This document shows, one piece after another, positions 33,174 to 44,456 of a stretch of 64,000 nucleotides of DNA. Source of the stretch: Jaapia argillacea MUCL 33604 (lineage: Eukaryota > Basidiomycota > Agaricomycetes > Jaapiales > Jaapiaceae). Both the position numbers and the translations under genes were made by a program. The stretch's first letter is position 1. Every line of letters begins with the position of its first letter. The notes under the pieces were generated by a model. That model was given only the letters and a program-made list of their open reading frames with translations. It ran no database searches and had not been told where the DNA came from. The DNA lies in the NCBI GenBank assembly GCA_000697665.1, contig KL197713.1, positions 1,742,181 to 1,806,180 on the forward strand, written 5' to 3'.

Positions 33174-33929
33174 CTACGAGGTGTGAGGCAAGCCTTCAAT
33201 GTCGAACGGGTAGTCAGAGATGGACCCAATCGTCAATCTATCGCCGTATTCGACACCGAGGACTTGGACTCTTAACGCGTTATCACAGGTTCAACTTGGT
33301 CGCGCGATGAACCTGACCCCCGAAAGAAGTGAATTCAAGGCCATTGGCTGAGCATGATAAGTTACGAGTTGTACGTACTTCGTTGAGATGAACGCGATGA
33401 GAAGAAGCTCATAGATGTAGCTTAAATACCAAGCTGTTGGATTCGTCAACGCGTTATGCAGAAATAGTTGGAGCAGGATGAAGTATACGGTGAAAGATGA
33501 TTGGCAGATGATGGTGGTTCGTTAGCAAGACTGGACAGTGGACAGCGAGGCAGTGATGAGAACCTTCATACGCCGAGCCGTTGGACCCGTTGACACGATA
33601 CTCTATGGCCTTAAGTGAGTCCACACGTCGAATCGTGTGAAATGGAAAATCTTGGAAAATCTTCATAAGAAAGGATTGAGTGCCGAAATGGGGCGGGTCA
33701 ACGATGAGTAGTAGAAGTAAAATGATTGAGGTACCAGTGAGAAAGGGAACGAGACGGAAAGAACGATGACGATCTCCGCGTCCCCTTTGAAGATGTAAAC
33801 CTTGGGGCGCCGGGCTGGTGGGTCGCTGGCGGAGAATATGGTTTGCCAAACAGAAATGACGCGTCGAAAGGGACGAGGTGAAGTTTTAGTGGCACCGGAC
33901 TGCGAGCGGTCGTTCAGACGCTGGTTCAT
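33174..33929 (-). CDS. Hypothetical small membrane protein, multi-exon
   Basis: Start MNQRLNDRSQSGATKTSPRP at 33929. Exon 1 continues to a hydrophobic segment, AEIVIVLSVSFPFSL, ending at a GTACCT donor. A short exon AIEYRVNGSNGSAYE joins, through an intron with a GCTAAC branch site, to AWYLSYIYELLLIAFISTK (second hydrophobic segment, GTACGT donor). The probable last exon reads RVQVLGVEYGDRLTIGSISD then YPFDIEGLPHTS with a stop at 33174-33176. Phases agree at the first and second joins; the last acceptor (TTAAG) is a guess. Family not recognised. The neighbours on either side give no functional hint. Confidence 0.4.
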
Positions 33930-34705
33930 AGGCAAACCACTCCGTCGTACCTTTGCATTTCAGGCTCAACGTCGTCATTAGAAGCCCGAGACGGGCTTCG
34001 AAACTATACCTCCCGAGAATTAGATCCAGGATCCGCGTTTCATCCTCCCTTCACCGACGCACTCAGCAGCAAGATTCCGAGTAGTAGTTCAACCTCAACT
34101 ATCAGAATCTGTACACTTGAGCAAAAAAGCAACAGCGTATATAGCGAGGCTTACCCCCACAATATTTGCTACTGTCCCGGCGTTTAGCACCAAACTTGCG
34201 AGCAGTTTTTCGCTACCCAGAGAACTCGGGATGAGGACCAGATGGGATCCGAACCCCCCAGTGTTGCGGGTTGTCCTCTTGTACAGGAGCCATGTGGAGG
34301 TCATTTTCAATATTCACATGGCAAATCTAAGGGCGGTCAATACATAAAAAAGGAACAAGACCGACAAACAGGAGACTGACTTTGCGTCGGACGTCGAGTG
34401 CTCAATTGTCGGTAGCACAATACTCGCATCAGTTCTCCACTACAGAGCCTAAGGAGATAGAGTGCGTTGTCCTCGCTCTTTTCGCTGGAAATATTGGAAT
34501 ACGCTGTGCTCCCCGTCGGCCAGAGAGATGAGCAAGGGCTCGCGATGAGGATCCCGGCGGCGCTAGTGTCACCAGTCACGCGTTCCAATTCTTCTGGTGA
34601 CAGCGATTCCTCTCGTCCGTCCTGCGTCGATCGCGAAGTCGATTTGCTATTTGTCGGCCAAAGGGTATCACTGACATTCGCTCCAACATCTTCAACTTGA
34701 GTAGT
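33930..34705. other. Intergenic / unresolved
   Basis: Frames on both strands overlap with no motif. A minus-strand frame (34310-34095) ends in a hydrophobic stretch GVSLAIYAVAFLLK, but no gene model could be supported. Confidence 0.35.
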
Positions 34706-35026
34706 ATGGAAGCTCCACCACCGACGATGAACGCGATCATCTCCGATGAGAACAACGATCACTTTGCGAATGCTGATTCGGAGGACGATGACTGTGAGCC
34801 ACCCCTTCCATCGATACTGATGAGCTCTTCGAGACTGAAATCGTCTCAAGGGTGGCAAGACCCTGATCCCCCAACTCGAACCCGTACCATTAGCTCCACC
34901 TTCGCGCCTGCGCTTCTGAAGCAATTGAAAGGTGAAGATGATAAGGGCATTGAGTATGATACTCAAGAAGATGAAAGCCCCCTCCCTCAACCCGAGGCAT
35001 CACGACTGCTCTCGTCCATCATCTGA
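34706..35026 (+). CDS. Acidic hypothetical exon in front of the TPR-CHAT gene
   Basis: An ATG-led frame reads MEAPPPTMNAIISDENNDHF, then an acidic stretch (NADSEDDDCEPPLPSILM), and ends in SRLLSSII. Base composition is like the flanking host DNA, not like the AT-rich island that begins at about 35.2 kb. It might be the first exon of the TPR-CHAT gene, since that gene's own first frame lacks an ATG, but no clean splice join was found. It could equally be a separate small gene or remnant. Confidence 0.3.
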   Translation: MEAPPPTMNAIISDENNDHFANADSEDDDCEPPLPSILMSSSRLKSSQGWQDPDPPTRTRTISSTFAPALLKQLKGEDDKGIEYDTQEDESPLPQPEASRLLSSII

Positions 35027-35032
35027 CACCGG

Positions 35033-38000
35033 GGATAAGCGGTGGTAATGAGGAGCTAAGTGACTTGGGCTCCTACTTGCTAATCCCCCAAGATCTACCT
35101 CAAATCATCATCACCGAGGCAGAACCTTCTGCGCCTTGGGCTCCCCAAGAGGTGAGTCATCTCATATGGTTATGGGGTGCCAGAATAGTGACAGTCATTG
35201 TCAATCCAGCATGCAGACAGCTTCTTCGGACAGTTTCTTGATGTGCCGGAGCTCCGTTCTTCACCACCTTTGCATCCTCGATTTAAAGACCAGGCCCAAG
35301 CTGCCGATGATATGACAGACTGGATGTTGGCTGATGATGATGGTGCTGACAGTTATTATCAACAGGGCCTTTACTTTTCCCAGAAATTCAACAAGATTCA
35401 GAATGAGGATAGTAACAGTAAAGCCATCAAATGGCTTAATCTCGCAAATAGCTTAACATCAACTGATGACCCTGAGAAGGTTACCAGGTTAATTGCATTA
35501 GGGAAAGCTTTTCATGATAGGTTTGAATGGTTTGGGCACATTGAAGATGTGAATAGTGCAATTTCAAGTCTGGAAGAGGCTCTTACACTTCTACCACTTT
35601 TGCATGAACAGAAGCCATTTGTTTTAGGTTGCTTAGGCTGGTATTACAGATCCAGATTTCATAGATGTGACAGCCTAAGTGACTTGGAGAAGGCAGTGAT
35701 ATTTTTCTCAGATGCTGTTGATTTAGCCCCCTCAGGGAAGAGTGTACAGCTCTCTACTATGGCAAATCTGGGAGAGACATTGCAATTCAGATATCAGAAA
35801 TTAAAGAATGCAAATGATATTGATCTATCAATTGCCAAGATTACACAGGCTCTTGAATTGACTAAAGATAATACTAGTGCCAAAGTATCAAGACTTGAGG
35901 CCCTTGGGTCTGCATATTGGAGAAAATATGAAAATCTGGGACATATGGCGGACCTTATTTCTGCTATTGAGCATCATTCAAACACAACAAATTTGACATC
36001 TGACAATGATCCAGCAAAGCCAAATAGACATAATAATCTTGCCTTGGTTCTACAACAGAAGTTTGAACGAGAGATGAACCTAACTGATCTTGATTCCTCC
36101 ATTGTACATGGAATGTTAGCAGTCAAGTTAACTCCAGATGGACATCTTGAGAAGTCACAGAGACTTGATAATCTAGGTGTTTCTATATTAAGCAGAGCCA
36201 TTACTTTAAAAAACTTCCATGATTTTGAAGTTGCAATCAAGAATATGTCTCAAGCTGTAGAGTTAACACCAGAAAACCACCCCTGTCTATCTGAGAGACT
36301 TAATAATCTTGAAAATGCATTTCATGCAAGGTACAAAGTTGTGAAAAATCTTGATGACCTCAATTTAGCCATTATAACAACTCAAAAGGCTGTAGCAGCT
36401 TCATTAAAGACAGACTCAGAGAAGGCATTATATCTGAGCAATCTTAGTGTATCAATGTATGAGAGATTTCTCAGACAGAAGAACTATTCAGACCTTGTAG
36501 CAGCAATTGCTAATATGTCAAAGTCAGTCAATCTTACTCCAGATAATCATCCTAAAAAGTCAGTCCGGTTGACTAACTATGGTAATGCATTATTAAGTCA
36601 ATATCAAGTCAGCTATCTTGTAGATGACTTGAATTTAGCTATAAATACTCTTTTGAAAGGGATTGAGCTTATACCTGATATGCATATTGAACGAGCTTCT
36701 AGCCTTCAAGCAGTTGCAGTAGCTTATAGGATTAAATATGACAAATTCAAAACCTCTACTGATCTCTCATTGGCTATCAAGTACTACTCAGCCTCTGCAC
36801 AACAAGCAGTAGGTTCTATCTCTGTCAAATTTGAGTCAGCTAGACAATGGATACAACTTGCACATATCAAGATTGATGGAACTAAGGATTCTTCTTTGAT
36901 GCAAGCTTGTTACTGTGCATTAAACCTTCTACCCCAGATTGCCTGGTTAGGTTTTGATGTTCAACAAAGGTTTAAAGAACTTAGTGAAATACCAAGAGTT
37001 ACTGGTGCCATATTTGCATGTGCTATTGAGGCAGAAAATTTCCATCTGGCTCTTGAATGGCTTGAACAGGGCAGGTCAATAGTATGGGTACAACTACTAC
37101 AGCTAAGAACACCATTGGACATGTTACAACTTGAACATCCAGTGTTAGCAAAACAGCTTGCTGAGATCTCTAAAATACTGGAGTATGGTAATTCAGTATC
37201 AACAATAAGTGCAATATCAGCTGAATCACAGGAAATGACAGCTCAAAGATATAGAAAGACTGTTCAGAAATGGAATGAATTGCTAAGTTCTATCCGATTA
37301 CTTCATGGATTTGAACAGTTTTTGCTTCCAAAACCTTACTCCGCTCTATGCACAGCAGCAAGATATGGACCAGTTATTGTTCTCAGTGCAAGTGAATATC
37401 ATTGTGATGCACTTATTATGAAATCTCCTGAATCTATTCAGCATATCTCCTTAAAAGACATAAATGAATCAGACTTAGTTGAGTTACATGGAAAATTAAG
37501 TTCTCAGCAAGGAGGAAGACAGTTTAGAGATGATCATTACCGTCACTTTAAGCCACCAGTTGTCAAACAGGTTGATCCATTGAAAGCAGTTTTGAAGGCA
37601 CTCTGGAACAAAGTTGTGAAACCAGTTATATCTGCTCTAGAGATCCAGGTAACATTTGTCAATTCTTCAGTTTTGTGATTTTTACTAATGTTTAATATAG
37701 AAATCAGATGAACCTGTTCGCTTATGGTGGTGTCCAACTGGGCCATTTGCCTCCCTTCCACTGCATGCTGCAGGAATTCAGGAAGATGGTGATACAGCAA
37801 TGGACTATGTTATATCATCATACCTTACATCTCTTAGCCATCTTATCCCTCAACATCACTCAAGTATAAATAACTCTTTTCAATTTTTAGCTCTTAGTCA
37901 GGGTGCAACTCCTGGTGCTTCAGCCTTGCCTGCCACAGTCAAAGAGATAGAAGTTATTAGAACAGTGGTGCCTTCACATAACCTCATCACCTTGAAGGGG

Positions 38001-38471
38001 TCAGATGCTACAGTCAATGAGACATTGGCCCATTTAGCCAACACTAGTTGGTGTCATTTTGCCTGTCATGGCAAGCAAGATAGCTCTACACCTTTGGACA
38101 GTGCATTTCTCCTCCATGATGGTCATTTGAAACTCTCAACCATTATGAAAGCCAACCTTCCAAATGCAGAGTTTGCATTCTTGTCAGCTTGTCAGACTGC
38201 TACTGGAGATGAGAAGTTACCAGATGAAGCTACACATCTGGCTGCAGGGCTGATTCATGCAGGGTTCAAAAGTGTGGTTGCAACATTGTGGCCTATTGCA
38301 GATCAAGATGGGCCTATAATAGCAAAGGAGATGTATGAGAAGCTGTTTGAAGGTAGTAGAAGGCCAGATCCAACACAAGCAGCCATTGCACTTCATAATG
38401 CTATCTGGAAGCTGCGGAGGAGTGGAGTTCCATCTAGTAGATGGGTTCCCTTCATTCACATTGGAATATAA
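35033..38471 (+). CDS. TPR-CHAT protein (caspase-like CHAT protease domain with TPR array)
   Basis: The readable protein begins around GGNEELSDLGSYLLIPQDLP, continues EAEPSAPWAPQE, then crosses a GTGAGT..CCAG intron (35152-35208) into HADSFFGQFLDVPELRSSPP. A long AT-rich exon holds about ten TPR-like units of roughly 45-50 residues, with repeats such as LTPDNHPKKSVRLTNYGNAL, RLDNLGVSILSRAITLKN and LDDLNLAIITTQKAV. After an intron at 37650-37700 comes the CHAT domain: SWCHFACHGKQDSSTPLDSA (catalytic His in ACHG), AEFAFLSACQTATGDEKLPD (catalytic Cys in SACQT) and KSVVATLWPIADQDGPI. It ends RWVPFIHIGI. The true N-terminus is unresolved, as no in-frame ATG precedes MTDWMLADDDGA (about 35310). The family is expanded in agaricomycetes; a regulated-death or self/non-self role is inferred from bacterial TPR-CHAT proteases. 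Confidence 0.82.
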
Positions 38472-38508
38472 ATACATACATCTCTTTCTATCTTGTTCTA
38501 TACAACAT

Positions 38509-38730
38509 AGTGGTTCAATACCACAATAGTAATGTAGAATGTAACAGTACAGGAATTCAACTCCCTTCAGCATGATCATCTTAGTGGTTCAACACCACAA
38601 CAGTAATGTAGAATGTAACAGTACAGGGATTCAACTCTCTTCAGTATGATCATCATAGTGGCTCAACACCACAACTGTAAATGTAGTAGACTAGTCTAAC
38701 ATTGTAGGGATTCAACTCACTTCAATATAC
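38509..38730. repeat. Three tandem 74-bp repeats downstream of TPR-CHAT
   Basis: Copies start at 38509, 38583 and 38657, each opening AGTGGTTCAA(T/C)ACCAC and containing GTAATGTAGAATGTAACAGT and GGGATTCAACTC. Copies 1 and 2 differ at only a handful of positions, while the third is more diverged and has a different middle. Each copy begins with a 5-bp stem hairpin (GTGGT-TCAAC-ACCAC), imperfect in the third. They lie 38 bases past the stop codon, so they are probably transcribed. Confidence 0.85.
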
Positions 38731-38821
38731 TTGTGATTTGTGTAAAAATTACCAGTCTCACTAAGGGGTCCATGAACAGATCATTATTGCAGTAACGAAG
38801 CAACAACAGAGCAAAGACAGA

Positions 38822-40332
38822 CTAATACAAAACCTTGCTCAATCTCTGAACAGCATTGAGTAGCACATCACCCTGCTTCACAACCGTCTCATACTGAGCA
38901 TTCTTCACTGGTGGCCGGTTGGTCTCAACAACTCCATGGACCTTGTCTATCGTGCAGTGCAATCGACCCGATGCGATGAATCTCGACAATTCCCTAGAAA
39001 GATGAAAATGTCTCATCAGAGGGAGGAAGAAGGACAGACGATCAAGTCACGTACGTATCAACAAAATCGACGCTAACACCAAAGGCAGCTGCCAAACTCT
39101 CCAGGGTAAGACTTCGATACGACTCGAGGAGTTGGTTGTATGCTAAGATACGCATTTCTCGGACGTAGTATCGAGTGTGCGGTGATAGGAGCCGGGAAGG
39201 GATGAGGAATGTTTGTTCGACAGTAGCTGAGATGAGACATGAGCGCGATGAATGAGAAAAAATGGATTGAACAGACCAAGCGCGATGAAGAACTTGTCAT
39301 AATGACATTCGTACAAATTCTTCGCAAGGTCGGCTAGGATGGGTAGTTCGGGGAGGACTTGGTTCACTTCTGGAGCACCGATGATCTTCGAGTACAAATA
39401 TTATCAACATGTGATGCCTTTCAGATATGAGGCGGGTCATCACCTTCTTCTTCAGATCAGGTCTTGAAAGCGTCAATGTGTTGGCTACGACGGTGAGAGC
39501 GACGAAATCGTTATAGCTGAGGAGTTCGACAGCCGTGAAGGTGGATAAGGCGTCGATGAAGAGTCCGCCACCTCGTTTGAATTCGCGGATGGAGAGGAAG
39601 TGTAGGCCTTGGTAGACCTTGAGGCGGTTTCGGCGATCCCAATCACCGCCTTTCTCGATCAGTCTGAAAACGGGAGGGTCGAGTTAAGCAATGACTTCAC
39701 GTCTTTCCAACTTCCCAGATATGAGAGGATGAAGACTGGAACTCACTCTTCGGCTTTTGTGAGGTTGTCAGAGATGAGCTTGTGATCGCCGAAGAAGAAG
39801 CCTATTCGGACGAGGGTAAGTACAATGTCTATTCGTGCACCCAAACCCGGCGTCTTCTCCAAAGCGAGTTTTTGGGCTTCGACCGCAGCATCCTAGCAAT
39901 CGGTTAGTCACATATGCTCGCCTGACAATCTGGGACGTGCTCACCTTGTCACCGATCCGCGTCAGGTATGTAGCCCGCGCTCTCAGACCATCAGAGATTT
40001 CCGTCTCTCCCTCTGTCTTCTCAGCCTCCGTCAACTTCTCCTGGAATTTGTCGAGCTCTTCCTTGTTCGCCTTCTCCATGGAGTCGAGGATGGACTGGTC
40101 AAGTTGTAAGATGCCAGTTGAGGTTACAATCTTGTAGTACGGTGCCATCTCTAATGATATTTCAGCCGCGAATGGCCCTGGGGATATCAAGAAACATACG
40201 GTCGGTCTTGATGCCCTCCAGGAGTTCCTTACGAGCATTGTCATGCAGGTGCGACAGCGTTGGTGTAGACAGGGTAAAATAGTGCTGTGCTAGATTGAGG
40301 TTGGGAATGGGGAGAACGATATCTTCAGCCAT
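38822..40332 (-). CDS. RPN7: 26S proteasome regulatory subunit RPN7 (PSMD6)
   Basis: Start [20 protein letters not shown] at 40332. Exons then read [20 protein letters not shown] (the conserved MAPYY segment), [73 protein letters not shown] and [19 protein letters not shown]. The PCI domain follows: [54 protein letters not shown] and [20 protein letters not shown]. The end is QRLSKVLY with the stop at 38822-38824. Length and domain order fit the family. It is a structural subunit of the proteasome lid. Divergent from RPN6, which starts 190 bases away. Confidence 0.95.
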
Positions 40333-40521
40333 TTTCTATGATGGATAGGACAGTGAACAGAAGCAGAGGTTAGAGTAACACGGTAAAGGGTGTAGCATTT
40401 GTGCAACATAGCACTGACGCGTCGCGAGGCGTGAGAAAGGACTGACGCGTCCACAGTGTTGCAGACAGCAAGGACGAAGGCTTGACCATTATCACTGACG
40501 ACGACCACTGTTATTGCGACA
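40333..40521. promoter_or_regulatory. Shared bidirectional promoter of RPN7 and RPN6 with duplicated element
   Basis: The 189 bases between the two start codons must carry both promoters. An 11-base element, ACTGACGCGTC, occurs twice in the same orientation, at 40413-40423 and 40441-40451 (28-base spacing). Each contains ACGCGT. No TATA box is evident on either side. The position suggests a site for co-ordinated control of proteasome-lid genes, though the factor is unknown. Confidence 0.6.
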
Positions 40522-42408
40522 ATGTCTACACCATCGAGCCTAATCTCGAAAGCTGAGGCTGTTGCCTCGTCAAATCCCCAACAGGCGGAGCAGATTTACA
40601 AACAAATCCTCGGGGCCACAACTGGTCTGTTCTCCTTGATCATTACTGGGTCTTCCTGCCGACCTTGAGGATGTCCTTTCACTAGCGTCTACATCGTCTG
40701 CTAATAGCGATCAGTCTCTTCGTGATCAAGAGACTGCATTGGTGAAGCTCGGGGAGTTATATCGCGACCAAAAGTACGTATCCACCTCACCTATTCATTC
40801 CCTTCAGAATTTGACGGGTAACAGGAATGCGAAAGGACTGGCAGAAGTCATCACCTTGTCGCGGTCGTTTATGTCCTCTACTGCGAAAGCCAAGACGGCC
40901 AAACTCAGTACGTCGTTTATTTGAGGGCTACCGAATTCTTTGTTCCTGACAGTAGAGTACAGTCCGCACCCTACTCGATTTCTTCAACCCTATTCCCAAC
41001 AGCCAACAAACCCAGATTAGCGTCTTGTTGGACAACATTGAATGGGCCAAGACCGAGAAGCGGATTTTCCTGAAGCACAGCTTGGAAACCAGACTGGCGG
41101 GAATGTAAGGCTAGCGGTTTGCTTCGACGATCCAAATTCTGACATCTATCGTGAACCAGCTACCTGGAAACTTCACAGTTTAAGCTGGCATTGTCCCTCA
41201 TTGATAGTCTCCTTACAGAGTTGCGACGTCTGGACGACAAGATGATCCTCACGGAAGTTCATCTGCTGGAAAGTCGAGTGTATCGAGGAATCGGCAACTT
41301 CCCCAAAGCCAAAGTTTGTTCACTTCTTCCTCTCCCTCAATCTACGACTCTGACCAATTTCTCTCATCACATAGGCGGCCTTGACCTCTGCACGAACAGC
41401 TGCCAACTCGATATACTGCCCACCTCACCTCCAATCCGCTCTCGACCTCCAATCTGGTATCCTACACGCAGAAGACAAGGATTACACCACCGCTTACTCT
41501 TACTTCTTCGAAACGTTCGAGAATATGAGTAGCCAAGGTGAGGAGGAGGGTAGCTTGCGGGCGTTGAAGTACATGTTGCTTTGCAAAGTCATGTTGAACC
41601 TGGTCAGTCGTAGCCATGCTATTCATTGCTAGATCCTGATGAATTCTGTGAAACGCTGTGTAGTCAGAGGATGTCACTTCACTTCTCTCTATCAAGCTCG
41701 CAGCGAAATATGCCCAGCTTCGGGAGGTGGAAAGTATGCGGGCGGTAGCCCGTGCCCACCAAAACCGAAATCTGGCCGACTTCGAAAAAGCTTTGAGGGA
41801 TTATCGAGACGGTCTGTGCCCTCCTTCGTTCACTCTTCCTTGCGAATTCTTAATGAATCACCCGATTCGATATGTTATAGAACTATCTTCCGACCCCACG
41901 ATTCGCTCCCATCTTGCAGCGCTATATGATACCCTTCTCCAACAGAATCTGTTGAGGATTGTCGAGCCTTATTCAGTGGTCGAGATCGAGTATGTCGCGC
42001 AGCAAGTCGGCCAAGGGAGGCAGGAGGTTGAGGCCAAGTACGTCCTTGCGTGACGCCTTCTCCAAGACCTCCCTGATGTTTTGTATCATAGGTTATCGCA
42101 GATGATTCTAGACAAGATATTCCATGGTGTTCTTGACCAAGGGCGGGGATGCTTGCTGGTATATGATCAGTTAGAAGCCGACGTAGGTTCCCCCCCTTCT
42201 CACAAACTGGAACCCGTCTGACCGGCCTCTTTTCTTTTGCTCAGAACACCTACGGAGCCGCCATCAGCACCTTGGAGCAAGTTGGTAAAGTTGTCGACTC
42301 GCTATACGCAAAGGTGATGTTGAAATTCTAGTCGCTGTTTCTTTTGCTAATCCTCACCCCCTTCATCGCCCTTGGACCTGCTACATACAGACAGTCAAGA
42401 TTGCGTAA
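40522..42408 (+). CDS. RPN6: 26S proteasome regulatory subunit RPN6 (PSMD11)
   Basis: Start [20 protein letters not shown] followed by [11 protein letters not shown]. Exons then give [60 protein letters not shown] and [66 protein letters not shown] and [16 protein letters not shown]. The PCI region reads [20 protein letters not shown] then [32 protein letters not shown] and a C-terminal helix ending in [17 protein letters not shown]. About nine or ten exons. It is the lid subunit that clamps the 20S core to the 19S cap. Head-to-head with RPN7. Confidence 0.95.
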
Positions 42409-43244
42409 AATAGATGCCTGTCTTCGAGCGTTTTTCATGCTCGCGGAGTTTTGGAGACTCGTGCTGAGAGTGATTGGGTGATCTTCGATCAGTTCTTGAT
42501 GAGTGTCATCTCGCATTATGCGAAGTAAATGAAAGGTTTGCTCGAACATGAGGAACATATGTATAGGAATGTCGTTCCGCACAAAGCGAGAGGCTCCGAA
42601 ATGCTTCACGTCAGTCAGTGATGAAGGAAGGGTATGAGTGCGTGCAGTAAATTCGCAGAAGTCCCGTTGCAATCGTCGATTGGGTATGGCTAATCAAGTT
42701 GAGCACTATGAGAGTGGCGATGTCAGAGATCAGAGGGACATTGGCAGTGAACGGGTGCCTCACGGTCAGAGAAAGACAGGACATGTCCAGGATGCTCGAC
42801 TCGAATCTCACCTCAGACCCGTCCATGCAGACAAACACGAGTCAACTCAGTCAAGTGAAATGAGATTCGTGAGACCGTCATAACGTAGGTCTTTGCCAGG
42901 TAGGCGAAGGCGAACTTCTCTGGTAGGACGGAAGGATCCAGTGTCGTGGATTGGGAATTCACAGCATTAATTGCGTGAGGCGTCGCAACATCGTCCGCTG
43001 AGGGATCCAGAATGAACCATGCATGCACAATTCTCAGCCGAATCTCATGCATGTGAGGGCCAAGGCCGCCAATAGTCCAAATATGATCTTGATTCCGGTG
43101 GGGGTCCTATTTTCCAACGTTTTAGAATGACTATTGAGAAAGACGGTGAAAGATCGTGGTGGTCGCAGTGGAAGTAGGAATCGTGTGAGCCACCTCTTAT
43201 CTTTCCGCCTTTCGCATATCTCCCGCCTCGTCGATTGTCAGCGA
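42409..43244. other. Region without a confident gene
   Basis: A minus-strand frame (43052-42813) starts MHEIRLRIVHAWFILDPSAD and could be an exon, but upstream and downstream exons were not found. No family was recognised. The right end holds the promoter of the BTB gene. Confidence 0.35.
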
Positions 43245-43319
43245 ATGCGATTCTGTTTCCAGCACCTATTTAGGTCTGCACAAGGTCTGCGTTTCTCTAC
43301 CAGTGCTGTGTTTATAAAG

Positions 43320-44421
43320 ATGGCCAATGATGCGGTTGTTTCGTCTCAACCCAAGTTGGACCAGGAGACTCAGAGCCACGACCCAAAGTCGTTGCAAAGA
43401 AACCCCAAATTCTGGCTGGATGGTGGATCTGTTATCCTTCGAATAGGAAATGATGCCTTCAAGGTCCATCGGACTCTACTATACCGGCATTCCCTGGCCT
43501 TACCTTCATGGCCAGTCGATCCCGGCACGGAGTTGAGTGAGGGGTGTGGTGTTGTCTCAATCCCACCCCATCACGATATCTCTGCTGCGGATGTAGAGGC
43601 TCTGCTCGAGTACCTCTACCACGACAAGTGAGTTACAGAGGGATCTTCCTAGCTTCAATGTTCTGATATTGTATGAAGACCCTTAAGTGCAGACTCACCG
43701 TTCCCTCACGTCGCCTCGGTTTTCCGCACGACCTCGAAACGGCAGCTCGATCTACCTTCCGTTCACGCAATTGCTAGGGAACGGCTTGAAAGCATGTTTC
43801 CGAGCGGACCACAACCATTTTCCCATCCAGATAATCTTGAGGATGCCCTTGAGCTCGCTTTGGAATATCAAATCAGCTCTGTTGGTATCAGTCCATCTTT
43901 GGGACCTGAATTAGCACTGATAAGTCGTACAGATCCAGAAGGGCTTGTTTTATAGCCTAGTTACCACTGCCACTCTTCACGAAGAGGAGGAGGAAACCTC
44001 TGCGTTCGCGCACCTACAGGACCCCACCACGCAAAGCGAGGTACCCGATCCTACAAATCATCTCGATCAAAAGCTATCCCCAGCTGTTCGTCAGCGTGCC
44101 TCTCAACTGATGCACAGCATTATGGGACATTTCACTCCTATCCTGTTCACCGTCGCGACCGCAGAACACATGGAGTGCACGGATATTTTTGCCGACGCAT
44201 GGATGCCGCTCGTGATCCAGCCTGCCTTGGAGAGTGACGGCGTGTATAAACCGTTGGAAACCCTGCAGAACATCATTAATGTTGATTGGGAGGCGCAAGG
44301 CTTGTGCCAATCCTGCACGCGGTTGAAGAGGGAGGAATGGCGAGCTGAACAGGAGGATATTTGGAATCGGGTAGATGAGTGGTTGGAGCTCAAGCCAACA
44401 GAGGCCCCGGATAAATCTTGA
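43320..44421 (+). CDS. BTB/POZ domain protein
   Basis: Start MANDAVVSSQPKLDQETQSH. The BTB fold reads KFWLDGGSVILRIGNDAFKV, HRTLLYRHS, GVVSIPPHHDISAADVEALL then EYLYHDK and, after a GTGAGT intron, NADSPFPHVASVFRTTSKRQ and LDLPSVHAIARERLESMFPS. A third exon carries an acidic loop (HEEEEETSAF), then LMHSIMGHFTPILFTVATAE and a Cys pair in GLCQSCTRLKREEWRAEQED. It ends LKPTEAPDKS. An upstream in-frame ATG at 43245 would add MRFCFQHLFRSAQGLRFSTS, which looks like a mitochondrial leader; a TTTATAAAG motif sits between the two ATGs, so I favour 43320. BTB proteins of this agaricomycete type are of unknown function. Confidence 0.75.
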
Positions 44422-44456
44422 AATATGAAGGTCTCGTCGATAGCGTACTTGCGTCG

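Noticed and set aside
34337-34990. Minus-strand 217-codon frame as a gene
   Set aside because: It has no ATG near its start, and it is opposite a more protein-like acidic frame on the plus strand.
42813-43052. Minus-strand frame MHEIRLRIVHAWFILDPSAD as a confident gene
   Set aside because: It reads like an exon, but no partner exons or family could be identified, so it is only mentioned under the intergenic entry.
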